Origin: Deltaproteobacteria bacterium HGW-Deltaproteobacteria-13
GTDB lineage: Bacteria > Desulfobacterota > Syntrophia > Syntrophales > Smithellaceae
Length of the DNA: 38,653 bases
Direction of reading: 5' to 3'
NCBI GenBank assembly: GCA_002840555.1
Contig: PHBJ01000019.1
Span: forward strand, 1-38,653
In this document: positions 24,541-33,555 of the stretch, in pieces
Numbering within the stretch: position 1 is the first letter of the stretch
Layout of the letters: the number at the start of each line of letters is the position of its first letter
The notes under the pieces: generated by a model
Databases searched by the model: none
What the model was told of the DNA's origin: nothing
What the model saw: only the letters and a program-made list of their open reading frames with translations
Made by a program: the position numbers and the translations under genes

Positions 24541-25023
24541 TCAGAACTCAAAATAGAATTTTATCTGCGGTTGAATGATTTTACCGATGGTTTCCAATGA
24601 TTTTATTTTCGAATCATCGTAAATCAAAGATGTCATGGCATCAATAAATTTTGTTATCTGCTCATCATCGCTGTGAGTGTATATTTCATGTCTGTCGGTC
24701 ATATAAGTATTTTTCGGGGAAAAGTCTATTTTAATATTTTCCAGCACGGACTTTTTTTCTGACTTTGATGTTGAAACGGCACTTTGATCGGCAGACAGGA
24801 AAAAGCTATCCGGTGAGTCTTCACGGATCGATGCGCTTATATCAGCAGCAGGTAATTTTTTGATGAGAGCCTTCTTGTCCGGATTGCCTAGCGCCAGATC
24901 AGCATCAACAACAAAGGACTTCCAGTCAAAAATAAATCCGTCGGCGTTGGCTGACATTGCTGCTGATAAACAGAGAATAATAATGATGATGCTTAATCCG
25001 GTTATTTTCTTTAAATGGTTCAT
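24541..25023 (-). CDS. Hypothetical exported protein
   Basis: A 160-aa protein I do not recognise. It has a signal peptide (GLSIIIIILCLSAAMSANA, cleavage after about residue 27). The mature part is hydrophilic, rich in Ser, Asp and Lys, with no cysteines. Residues 65-95 look disordered; the C-terminal half is predicted mostly helical (ITKFIDAMTSLIYDD). It lies 17 bases after the amidase stop on the same strand, so the two are probably cotranscribed. That link hints at a cell-envelope role only. GGAAA precedes the ATG. Confidence 0.65.
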   Translation of the reverse strand: MNHLKKITGLSIIIIILCLSAAMSANADGFIFDWKSFVVDADLALGNPDKKALIKKLPAADISASIREDSPDSFFLSADQSAVSTSKSEKKSVLENIKIDFSPKNTYMTDRHEIYTHSDDEQITKFIDAMTSLIYDDSKIKSLETIGKIIQPQIKFYFEF

Positions 25024-25040
25024 TGAACATTTCCGGCTTT

Positions 25041-26633
25041 TTACGGCAACTTGATCTTGAGCCCATATAATAATGGATCTGTCATTTTCATATGATTAAT
25101 TTTGAGCAATTCATGCACAGTTGTTGAATTATTTTTCGCCACCAGGAAAAGCGTATCCCCTTTTTTTACGGTATAAAATTTGGGTGACTTTTTCCGGCCG
25201 GGAGGCTTTGTTTGGGGGGGAATTGCCGCGACACCCGTATTTTCTTCATGGTCCGTTTTATTGGCCGGCACCATGATTTTCCGGCCGACAAAAAGCGGAT
25301 CTTCTAATTTTAACTTATTAAGCCCTAAAAGCACTGCGACTTTTGTGTTATAATTTCTCGCCACTGAAAAGAGCGTGTCACCCTTTTTTACTCTATAATA
25401 GGTTGTCGCTATCTCATCCTTTTGTTTTTTGTCTGTCTTGCCGGCGGCATCATCTTTTTTAAATGTCTCTTCACTTTGCACAGCGGCGGCAGTGCCTGAC
25501 AAGTACTCACTTATCGAGGAGGATATAGCCACGGCCAGCGTCTTTTGAAAACCACTCTTTTTTAACAGACTTTCTTCTTGAAGATTGGACAGGTAGGCTG
25601 TTTCGATTAATACCGCCGGAATATCCGGCAGTTTTAACACGCGAAAGGGTGCTTCCTGAACGCTTTTATATTTTAAACAATTGACCATTTCAAGATGCTT
25701 CATGACAATGCCCGCGTAAATTTTTGACAGATTAATGGTATTGGTTTGAAACATATTCATTATGATTTGATTGGATTCATTGTTGCCTTCGCTCTCGGGA
25801 ACGCCGCCCAGAATATCGGATAAGTTTTCATTCCTGGCCAGAAGTTTTGCGGCTTCATTGCTGGCGGCGCCGGTGGACAGGCAATATACCGAACTTCCTT
25901 TGGCGCTGCGGTTTCTGGCCGCATCCGCATGGACGCTGATAAACAGGCTGGCGCCCAAATCCTTGGCTTTTTGAAGCCGCTTGGCAAAAGAAACATAATA
26001 GTCGCTGTCACGCGTCAAGACTGCGCGGTATCCGGGCATTTGGTTAATGGCCCTTTTAAGCTCCCGGCTGATGGAGAGCACAACATTCTTTTCATAGGTA
26101 TGCTTTTTCCCCACAGCCCCCGGATCTTCACCGCCATGACCGGGATCAATAACGATGATTTTCTTCTTCCTGAATTCCGGAATCTGCCCGGTTGTTTTTT
26201 CTTCTTCTTTAGAAATTTGCTCTAAAATAATATCCACAACAATCCGGTTAGGTTTATCCTGGAACTTTTTTAACTTAAAAACTTCAACTTTTTGGTATTG
26301 ATCCAGAAAAAATTCGATTTTAACATGATCTTCATCAAGGTGATGGAAGACCATCTTTTTAATTCCGGGTCTGTTAATGATGATTTTGGCCGGTATCGAT
26401 TTATGGAAGGAGGATTCCTTAAAATTTAAAACGAGAAGATTTTTACTTTCCGTCATTTCATAGCTGGGTTCGCCATCCACATCCAGAACAATGCGAGTAT
26501 GATCCGGCGCGCTCCAGTGACGAACATTCAATATTTCCAGAGATCCGTAACAATTTGTTGAAAACAAGCCAACAATAAGAATTGTCAGGATACAGGTGAT
26601 TTCCTTTAAAAAATATTTTTCTCCATACATCAT
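25041..26633 (-). CDS. N-acetylmuramoyl-L-alanine amidase: AMIN, Amidase_3, two LysM
   Basis: A 530-aa cell-wall hydrolase that cleaves the amide bond between MurNAc and the stem peptide. A signal peptide (ITCILTILIVGLFSTNCYG) precedes an AMIN domain (about 35-140) for periplasmic or septal targeting. The Amidase_3 domain (about 155-375) has the zinc ligands H166 in IDPGHGGED, the Glu in YEKN and the His in ISVHAD, plus the catalytic Glu in LIETAYLSN. Two C-terminal LysM repeats (YRVKKGDTLFSVARNY and YTVKKGDTLFLVAKNN) bind peptidoglycan. The exact start (26633, 26630 or a TTG at 26648) is uncertain because no clear ribosome site is seen. Confidence 0.92.
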   Translation of the reverse strand: MMYGEKYFLKEITCILTILIVGLFSTNCYGSLEILNVRHWSAPDHTRIVLDVDGEPSYEMTESKNLLVLNFKESSFHKSIPAKIIINRPGIKKMVFHHLDEDHVKIEFFLDQYQKVEVFKLKKFQDKPNRIVVDIILEQISKEEEKTTGQIPEFRKKKIIVIDPGHGGEDPGAVGKKHTYEKNVVLSISRELKRAINQMPGYRAVLTRDSDYYVSFAKRLQKAKDLGASLFISVHADAARNRSAKGSSVYCLSTGAASNEAAKLLARNENLSDILGGVPESEGNNESNQIIMNMFQTNTINLSKIYAGIVMKHLEMVNCLKYKSVQEAPFRVLKLPDIPAVLIETAYLSNLQEESLLKKSGFQKTLAVAISSSISEYLSGTAAAVQSEETFKKDDAAGKTDKKQKDEIATTYYRVKKGDTLFSVARNYNTKVAVLLGLNKLKLEDPLFVGRKIMVPANKTDHEENTGVAAIPPQTKPPGRKKSPKFYTVKKGDTLFLVAKNNSTTVHELLKINHMKMTDPLLYGLKIKLP

Positions 26634-26758
26634 GGGTAAAAATAGCAAATTTGTTCAGGAACTGCAACTGTTAGATAGAAAAGATATTGACAAGTTCTTT
26701 TGATAATGTCATTTTCTTGGCACAAAAGTTAAAGTGGAAAATTGAGGGTAATATCTCT

Positions 26759-28300
26759 ATGCGGGAAAATCTTTTTAAGGAGGCTCTGTTGAATCCCGAT
26801 ACGTTTCCGGTCACGTGGGAACTCGTGCCGGGAAGGGGAGCAAGGGAAGCAGCTCAGGAAAAAGCTATGGCGCTGGCCAAACAGGCAGCCGTTGGCGGAA
26901 AGATACAAGCCCTCACCGTTACAGACAATCCCGGGGGCACTCCGGCCATGTCCGCCGATTTCATGGGCAGCGAAATTCTGAAAATGGGCATCGAACCCCT
27001 CGTCCATTTTACCTGCAAAGACAAGAACCGCAATCAAATTGAAAGCCAGCTTTACGCTCTCGATCGGGCAGAAGTCAGAAACCTGCTGGTGATGAGCGGC
27101 GACTACCCGGTATCCGGTTATCAGGGAAGGCCCGCCCCGGTTTTTGATCTGGATCCGATTCATACCCTGCAACTGGTATCGGAGATGAACCGGGGGCTGG
27201 AATATCCCGGAATCAAAGGCACTGTCCGTCACCAACCCAGCGATTTTTTCGCGGGAGCCGTTGTTTCACCCTTCAAGGCGACCGAAGCCGAGCAGGTAAT
27301 CCAGTATTACAAATTAAAAAAGAAGATTCATGCCGGCGCCCGATTCATCGTCACCCAACTGGGATACGATGTCCGGAAGTTTCATGAATTAATTCTTTTT
27401 ATGAAATTAAACGGTTTTGATATTCCGCTGGTGGGAAATATTTATATTCTGCCGTACGGTGCGGCCAAAATGATGAACCGCAACGACTTGCCCGGCTCCG
27501 TCGTCACGGATAAACTTCTTGCGGATCTGGACCGGGAACGAAGCGACCCGGACAAGGGAGAGGGGGCCAGAATCCTTCGCGCTGCCCGGATGTATGCGAT
27601 CATGAAGGGGATGGGCTTTAGCGGAGTCCATATTGGCGGGCACAACATCAAATATGAACAGGTGGAGGAAATTATCCGGCAGGGCGAAGAATTGACTGCC
27701 CAGTGGACCGGACTTATCCGGTATTTCGATTACCCGATGGAAAACGGCTTTTATTATTTTGAACGCGATCCGGAGACAGGACTGAATAAGGAGACGCCGG
27801 AGAAACGGCAGGGACGGCCGCTGGATGCTGAAATTGAATGTACGTATGGTTTCTCAAGACTCTCTCATAAACTCATGTTTGAGCCGGGAAAGAAACTTTA
27901 CGGCATCATGAATAGACTCAGCCGCAAAGTGGCCGGTACAAAGATGGAGGGCCTTTTCCACAAACTGGAACATCTGACTAAAGTGATGCTGTTTGATTGT
28001 AAGGACTGCGGAGACTGCGCTCTCATTGATGTGGCCTACCTCTGTCCGATGTCGCAATGTCCGAAGAACCAGCGCAACGGCGCCTGCGGCGGGAGCTTTA
28101 AAGGGTGGTGCGAAGTCTATCCCGGAAAGAAGCAGTGTGTCTATGTCCGGGCCTATGCCCGGTTGAAAAAATACGGGGAGGAAGCGCAACTGGAGAAAAG
28201 CATCGTTCCTCCCTGCAACTGGGATCTTTATCAAACATCCGCCTGGATTAATTTTCATCTGGGAAAAGACCATACCTCAAAAGGACAAGGCCGCCGTTAG
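26759..28300 (+). CDS. Methylenetetrahydrofolate reductase, MetF-MetV-like fusion
   Basis: A 513-aa protein. The first 320 residues form a MetF-type TIM barrel (FPVTWELVPGRG, ALTVTDNPGG, MSGDYP, ARFIVTQLGYD). They reduce methylene-THF to methyl-THF. The last 180 residues are a MTHFR C-terminal (MetV-like) cysteine-rich domain with CKDCGDC, LCPMSQCPKNQRNGACGG, KGWCEV and KKQCVY. This domain is expected to carry Fe-S or zinc and to receive electrons. MetV proteins in acetogens couple MetF to Hdr-type or RnfC2-type donors. The start at 26759 has GAGGG ten bases upstream; a TTG at 26687 is weaker. It is a single gene, followed by tRNA-Arg. Confidence 0.88.
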   Translation: MRENLFKEALLNPDTFPVTWELVPGRGAREAAQEKAMALAKQAAVGGKIQALTVTDNPGGTPAMSADFMGSEILKMGIEPLVHFTCKDKNRNQIESQLYALDRAEVRNLLVMSGDYPVSGYQGRPAPVFDLDPIHTLQLVSEMNRGLEYPGIKGTVRHQPSDFFAGAVVSPFKATEAEQVIQYYKLKKKIHAGARFIVTQLGYDVRKFHELILFMKLNGFDIPLVGNIYILPYGAAKMMNRNDLPGSVVTDKLLADLDRERSDPDKGEGARILRAARMYAIMKGMGFSGVHIGGHNIKYEQVEEIIRQGEELTAQWTGLIRYFDYPMENGFYYFERDPETGLNKETPEKRQGRPLDAEIECTYGFSRLSHKLMFEPGKKLYGIMNRLSRKVAGTKMEGLFHKLEHLTKVMLFDCKDCGDCALIDVAYLCPMSQCPKNQRNGACGGSFKGWCEVYPGKKQCVYVRAYARLKKYGEEAQLEKSIVPPCNWDLYQTSAWINFHLGKDHTSKGQGRR

Positions 28301-28380
28301 TCTGAAAGCACGTTTCGTCTGCCGTATCCGGATAAATATTTATTGAGTATTACAGCAGTCTATAGTACAGACTATTCGAT

Positions 28381-28457
28381 GGGCGATTATCTCAGTTGGA
28401 TAGAGTACTGGCCTCCGAAGCCAGGTGCCGTGAGTTCGAGTCTCACATCGCCCACCA
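28381..28457 (+). tRNA. tRNA-Arg (anticodon CCG), CCA encoded
   Basis: A 77-nt cloverleaf. The acceptor GGGCGAT pairs with ATCGCCC, followed by A and encoded CCA. The D arm is CTC-AGTTGGATA-GAG. The anticodon arm is CTGGC-CTCCGAA-GCCAG with CCG at positions 34-36. The T arm is GTGAG-TTCGAGT-CTCAC. The usual G10-C25 pair is T and T here. The last 28 nt recur exactly at 33573-33600, marking this as an integration target. Confidence 0.93.
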
Positions 28458-28576
28458 TTTAAAATCAATAATTTACAATTATTTTAATATACGTAAAAAT
28501 TCGTTAAGAATGATTTCCAACCTTTAAGCCCGAAAATAGTTTATGAAATATCATAAGGCTAATATTACCTGAGTGA

Positions 28577-28828
28577 ATATTCCGACCACTGTATCACGGC
28601 ATCTTCGTGACCCATTGCGAATATAATGCTCAAAGCGAAAATCGTATCACTTCAGAGGGAAATGCCGATGCCGTGGCTTTTAGCAGCGCCTACATAGCAA
28701 ATCACGACCTGGTGGAGCACATCCACCAAGGCGTACTTTGGGCAACGCCAGATATAAATACATATTACACACAGGGGCCTAAAGGGTATGTAGACTATCC
28801 GGCCTTTATAGGTAGCTTTAGATTTTGA
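28577..28828 (+). pseudogene. Old Yellow Enzyme family (NADH:flavin oxidoreductase) C-terminal fragment
   Basis: About 83 codons after an in-frame TGA, with no proper start. The sequence RPLYHGIF, then GNADAVAFSSAYIANHDLVE and GPKGYVDYPAF, matches the C-terminal end of NemA-type alkene reductases. In intact members the matching region reads like ADAVAFGRPFIANPDL and EGYTDYP. The usual phosphate-binding Gly-Arg after the Phe is Ser-Ser here. The TIM-barrel N-terminal three quarters is missing. A short reading from GTG at 28607 is possible but would not fold as an enzyme. Confidence 0.7.
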
Positions 28829-29407
28829 CAGGTATTTCCCTGTAGATTCAAAACTGAAGGTTATTCCTCATATTATTCCAAAATCAGCAATGGTAAGTTT
28901 GTCCTACTTCTAAAATAAATAACAACCATTATTGTAAATTCAATTTCATCAGGTATTCTCTAAAAAAGAGGAATATTATCATGATTTTCACCGGAGAAAA
29001 ATTCATCAAGGGCTTTTTAGTTAAGGAAGATTAGTTTAATCCGGGTAGCATGATAATAAAAGAAGATCATCATGAGCGAGGCCTCTTCACTTATGACAAC
29101 TTTTCACTATTGAAATTTTGTAATCGATATCCAGTTCGTTTCATTTTTTTCTTGATCACTTTTGTGAACGGTTGAAAGAAATTTACTGCTATTTTGATTT
29201 AAATATAAATTTATTGAATGACCCCAAAATGCAATAAAGGTTAAATAGCAGGATCGCAGTATAAAAAATATCATTATCCGTAATAGTTTTTGTAATGCGG
29301 CTTTTCCGCAGACGCCTCTTCTGTAAACCGCACTTGATGTATTCTCCGAAATATGAGATGTTAAAAAGAGTAATACATTTATAACTATTCTCTCTGGAGA
29401 TTAGAGA
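28829..29407. other. 579-bp AT-rich non-coding region before the large kinase
   Basis: I see no gene of normal size. A tiny frame at 28981-29034 (MIFTGEKFIKGFLVKED) has no recognisable homology. The region is markedly AT-rich compared with flanking genes, fitting gene decay inside the island. It probably also holds the kinase promoter; GGAG lies upstream of its ATG. Confidence 0.55.
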
Positions 29408-32400
29408 ATGGCTGAATCCCTGCGTATACTAATTTTGGAAGATAACCCGACTGATGCAGAGCTGGTGCAGTTTGAACTGCAGGAAGCAGGGCTGGTCTTT
29501 ACCGCAAAAGTAGTTAAAACTGAAGAAGATTTTGTTCACGAATTGCAGGCATTTTCTCCGGATCTCATTCTTTCCGATTATGACCTTCCCGAATATAACG
29601 GAACATTGGCTCTTGCCGAGGCCGGAAAAATTTGTCCCGATACCCCTTTTATTCTGGTAACCGGAGCCGTGGGTGAAGACCGGGCCATTGAAATCCTCAC
29701 TCAGGGGGCTAAGGATTATGTCCTGAAAAGCCGGCTCCAACAGCGTCTTGCACCGGCTGTCCGGAGGGTCATTGCGGAAGCCCGGGAACAAAAGGCGCGC
29801 AAAAAAGCTGAAGAGGAACTCCGGGAAGCCCACAGGACTCTGGAAAGCAAGATTGAAGAGAGAACGGCGGAGCTTAAGAAACAAATAGAGCACCGCAGCC
29901 GGATAGAAGCATCCTTGCTCAAATACAATGAGCGGCTGGAGATCCTATCTTACACGGCAAGTCAATTGCTGGAAAGCGATACCCCCCAGCCGCTGGTGGA
30001 AGAGCTGTGCAGGAAAGTGATGAAATTTCTTGAGTGCGACGTCTTTTTTAACTTTATTGTTGATGATTCTTCGGGACGGCTGCACTTAAACGCCTGCGCA
30101 GGTATTGGGCCTGAAACTGCTCGCGAAATCGAGTGGTTGAGCTTCGGCGTGGCCGTATGCGGCTGTGTGGCGCAGGGCGGAGTCAGGATTGTTGCCGAGA
30201 ATATCCCGGCAACACCCGACGTGCGGACAGAACTGATAAAATCCTTCGGGATCAAAGCCTATGCCTGCCATCCGCTCATACAGCAAAATAAGGTGATCGG
30301 GACATTATCTTTCGGCACGCGTACCAGAATAAACTTCAGCGCTGATGATCTGGCTATGATGAAATCCGTTGCCGATCAAGTCGCCGTAGCCATTGCCCGT
30401 GTCAGATCGGAAGAAAAGCTTAAGGAGATAACCGAGCGTTTTGAAATGGCGCAGCAGGCGGCCGAAGTAGGCACCTGGGACTGGGATGTTGTCACCGGCC
30501 GTATCGAATGGTCAGATCAAATGTTTGATCTTTTTCGGCTTGACCCACAGGAAACCCCTGCATCCTTCGAGTCGTGGAAGAGCATCATACATCCTGAAGA
30601 TGCTGAAATAGCAAGCCTCCGGATTGATAAGGCATTGCGTCAGAAGACTATCCTGAACAGCGATTACCGTATTGTACTGCCGGACGGCGAGATTCGCTGG
30701 ATAGGCGCAGTTGGCGAAGGCAAATACGACGATCAGGGCCGGCCAATCAGGATGATTGGCATTTGCATGGACATCACCGGCCGCAAAAAAGCCGAGGATA
30801 TGTTACGCCAGAATGAGCTATTTCTGAGGAAAACCCAGGAAGTTGCCCGATTGGGAGGATGGAAAGCAAACCCGGAAAGTAATTTCCTGATGTGGACGGA
30901 AGGCGTTAATCGCCTTCTCGAGGTGCCGCTGGATTACAAGCCCGGTCTTATTGAGGGCCTGAAATTCTATGTTCCGAAATATATACCGGTGCTCCGCGAA
31001 CGTTTACTGCACACGCTGGCAACAAACGAGCCTTTTTCAGAAGAATGTGAAATTATTACGATGTCCGGCCGGCATGTTTGGGTTGAAGTTCGAGGTCTTT
31101 CGTCCGAGAGGGAAGGCGTAGCAACCTATGTCATAGGAACCATACAAGACATCTCCCAACGCAAAATCAGAGAAAATGAAAAGGAAAAATACAACCGGAC
31201 GCTTCAGGCGCTCTCCAGAAGCAGTCAGGTTATGATGCGTGCCACCGACGAACGCGCCTATATGGAAGAGACATGCAAAATTGTTGTCGAAGACTGCGGC
31301 TACACCATGGTGTGGATCGGTTTTGCCGAAGATGATGAGGACAAAACCGTCCGTCCTGTCGCCTATAGCGGTTTTGAAGAAGGATATATCGAAACATTGA
31401 AAATAACCTGGGCGGATACGGAACGGGGCCGCGGACCGACAGGCACGGCTATCCGTACGGGAAAACCGACGGCATGCAGAAATATGCTCAATGACCCTCG
31501 GTTCGAACCCTGGAGAAAAGAGGCGATCAAAAGAGGATACGCGTCGTCAATCGTCTTGCCTCTGATGGCAGGCGGCAGGGCATTCGGCGCGTTGACCATC
31601 TACTCAAAAGAACCCGATTCCTTTGCCGGAGATGAAGAGAAACTGCTTGCCGAACTGGCCAATGATCTTTCGTACGGTATCACGGCGATCCGGTTGCGCG
31701 AAGCGCTGAAAGAAAGCGAGGAACTCTTCCACGCCATAGCCGCGAACACACCGGATCACATCATGATACAGGACCATGATTTACGCTATCAACTTGCCAT
31801 CAATCCGCAACTCGGTCTTAACGAAGCTGACATGCTGGGAAAAACCGACTATGACATCCTCGACCTAAGGGACGCTGATAAACTCACGACGATCAAGCGA
31901 AAAGTACTGGAAACAGGCGACCCGTTTTCACTGGAATCATCGCTTCGGAATTCTCGCGGCGAACCTGAATATTTTGAGGGAACTTATGTCCCGAAGCTTG
32001 GTCCGGCCGGGCAGATCGAAGGTATCATCGGATATTTCCGTAACATCACTGAACATAAACGCTTCGAGGAAGCGATCCTACGCGCAAAGGATGAATGGGA
32101 GCGGACTTTCGATACAGTTCCGGACCTGATCGCCATTCTCGACAAAGAGCATCGTGTTGTCCGGGTAAATAAAGCGATGGCGCAACGTCTGAAGCTCAAA
32201 CCCGATCAATGCATCGGCGTCAGATGCTACGAGGCCGTTCATGGTCTCTCCTGCCCGCCGGAGTTTTGTCCGCATAGCCTGACTTGCCGGGATGGCGGGG
32301 AGCATATGGCCGAAGTGCACGAAGCAATTCTGGGCGGTGATTTTCTGGTGAGCACAACGCCGCTTTGCGATTCTAAGGGACAACTCGTCGGCTCTGTGCA

Positions 32401-33214
32401 TGTGGCGCGTGACATAACCGGACGCAAAGCCGTGGAAGATCAGTTGACGAAACAGGCGGCGCAACTACAGGAGCGCAAGGCCCAGCTTGAGGAGATCAAC
32501 AGCGAACTCGAAAGTTTCAGCTACTCTGTCTCCCATGACCTTCGCGCGCCTCTTCGGGCCATAGACGGTTTTTCCCGGATAATTCTCAGACAGCAGGGAG
32601 ATAAATTTGATGAGAAAACAAAACATCAATTCAACATGATCAGAGATAACATCAAGCTTATGGGAGCTCTGATTGAGGATCTGCTCTCTTTTTCCAGGGT
32701 GCAAAAAACCAGTATGAGCATTTCCGTAATTGACATGGACAAACTTGCCCGGGAAGTATTGCATGAAATAAAGGCGGTAAATAAGGGACAAAAAATAGAA
32801 TTCAAGATCAAAAAGATAAAGCCCGGATATGGAGACCTGACCCTCATAAGACAAGTGCTGGTCAATCTTTTATCTAATGCCGTTAAATTTACGAAGAATC
32901 AAAAACAAAGCATCATCGAAATGAACAGTTGCCTTGAGTCCGGCAAAACGGTCTATTGCATTAAGGATAATGGAGCCGGATTCGATATGGAACATTACGA
33001 CAAGCTCTTTGGCGTCTTTCAGCGTCTCCATAGCCATGAGGAGTATGAGGGAACGGGCATCGGGCTCGCGATAGTTCAGCGGATCATCAGCCGGCATGGC
33101 GGGCGGGTCTGGGCGGAATCGGCCGTGGGAAAAGGAGCGACATTCTTCTTTACACTGAACAGCTTTCCGGTTGATGGTGCGCCGGAACAACGCCGGAAAA
33201 AGAGAAACAGTTAA
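29408..33214 (+). CDS. REC-GAF-PAS-PAS-GAF-PAS-PAS histidine kinase, 1268 aa
   Basis: A large cytoplasmic kinase with no membrane segment. In order: receiver (1-125, D57 in LILSDYDLP), coiled coil (125-185), GAF (about 185-335), PAS (345-465), PAS (470-595), GAF (600-765), PAS (775-900), PAS (905-1035). HisKA follows with H1043 in SHDLRAPLRA, then HATPase (NLLSNAVKFT, DNGAGFD, GTGIGLAIV). The last PAS contains C935, C940, C949, C954 and C960 with H945 and H956, a possible metal or redox site. The receiver at the N-terminus suggests it is phosphorylated by another kinase. It stands alone in the tRNA-bounded island, with no cognate regulator adjacent. Confidence 0.9.
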   Translation: MAESLRILILEDNPTDAELVQFELQEAGLVFTAKVVKTEEDFVHELQAFSPDLILSDYDLPEYNGTLALAEAGKICPDTPFILVTGAVGEDRAIEILTQGAKDYVLKSRLQQRLAPAVRRVIAEAREQKARKKAEEELREAHRTLESKIEERTAELKKQIEHRSRIEASLLKYNERLEILSYTASQLLESDTPQPLVEELCRKVMKFLECDVFFNFIVDDSSGRLHLNACAGIGPETAREIEWLSFGVAVCGCVAQGGVRIVAENIPATPDVRTELIKSFGIKAYACHPLIQQNKVIGTLSFGTRTRINFSADDLAMMKSVADQVAVAIARVRSEEKLKEITERFEMAQQAAEVGTWDWDVVTGRIEWSDQMFDLFRLDPQETPASFESWKSIIHPEDAEIASLRIDKALRQKTILNSDYRIVLPDGEIRWIGAVGEGKYDDQGRPIRMIGICMDITGRKKAEDMLRQNELFLRKTQEVARLGGWKANPESNFLMWTEGVNRLLEVPLDYKPGLIEGLKFYVPKYIPVLRERLLHTLATNEPFSEECEIITMSGRHVWVEVRGLSSEREGVATYVIGTIQDISQRKIRENEKEKYNRTLQALSRSSQVMMRATDERAYMEETCKIVVEDCGYTMVWIGFAEDDEDKTVRPVAYSGFEEGYIETLKITWADTERGRGPTGTAIRTGKPTACRNMLNDPRFEPWRKEAIKRGYASSIVLPLMAGGRAFGALTIYSKEPDSFAGDEEKLLAELANDLSYGITAIRLREALKESEELFHAIAANTPDHIMIQDHDLRYQLAINPQLGLNEADMLGKTDYDILDLRDADKLTTIKRKVLETGDPFSLESSLRNSRGEPEYFEGTYVPKLGPAGQIEGIIGYFRNITEHKRFEEAILRAKDEWERTFDTVPDLIAILDKEHRVVRVNKAMAQRLKLKPDQCIGVRCYEAVHGLSCPPEFCPHSLTCRDGGEHMAEVHEAILGGDFLVSTTPLCDSKGQLVGSVHVARDITGRKAVEDQLTKQAAQLQERKAQLEEINSELESFSYSVSHDLRAPLRAIDGFSRIILRQQGDKFDEKTKHQFNMIRDNIKLMGALIEDLLSFSRVQKTSMSISVIDMDKLAREVLHEIKAVNKGQKIEFKIKKIKPGYGDLTLIRQVLVNLLSNAVKFTKNQKQSIIEMNSCLESGKTVYCIKDNGAGFDMEHYDKLFGVFQRLHSHEEYEGTGIGLAIVQRIISRHGGRVWAESAVGKGATFFFTLNSFPVDGAPEQRRKKRNS

Positions 33215-33555
33215 ATGATGATGTCTGGCCTAAATTAGTTTGAAGGTTAAGCACGCGAATGGCTTCTTCGAAACTTCCTTGGTTCCGGTGAGGGCGGTCA
33301 TCCTTGTCGATGAGGCGGGCGCGAACGCCTCATCGGAAATCGTGTTGTGTCATAAGAAAGCGGGCAACATAAAGATCGGGTATAGAAGCCTACAAGCAGG
33401 GAAATGCGGAACTTCCTCAAGACTAGCTACTCCTCATCAATAGCTCGCCGCCATGCCGCGGATAAAAAAACATCATCTTGTAACTTGCCTAAACTATTGA
33501 GATATAGTAAGTGATGGTAAATTGTTGAATGGGGTGGTAAAGAACATTTATCAGG
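33215..33555. other. 341-bp region between kinase and decayed tRNA copy
   Basis: No recognisable gene. An open frame at 33240-33443 (67 codons) has no start signal or known homology. A perfect 10-bp hairpin, CGATGAGGCG with CGCCTCATCG (33308-33335, 8-base loop), is the main visible structure; it lacks a U-tract. Confidence 0.5.
33308..33335. repeat. Perfect 10-bp hairpin near the island end
   Basis: CGATGAGGCG and CGCCTCATCG flank GGCGCGAA. It lies about 95 bases after the kinase stop. It could be a factor-dependent termination or recombination-related structure; no function is assigned. Confidence 0.6.

Noticed and set aside
26687-26715. TTGACA followed by GATAAT as a promoter for the MetF-MetV gene
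   Set aside because: The two hexamers are only nine bases apart, and no -10-like hexamer lies 16-18 bases downstream.
28981-29034. 17-codon frame MIFTGEKFIKGFLVKED
   Set aside because: Too short, no homology I recognise, and it lies in decayed AT-rich DNA.
33240-33443. 67-codon open frame after the kinase
   Set aside because: No start signal, no recognisable domain, and it runs across a perfect hairpin.
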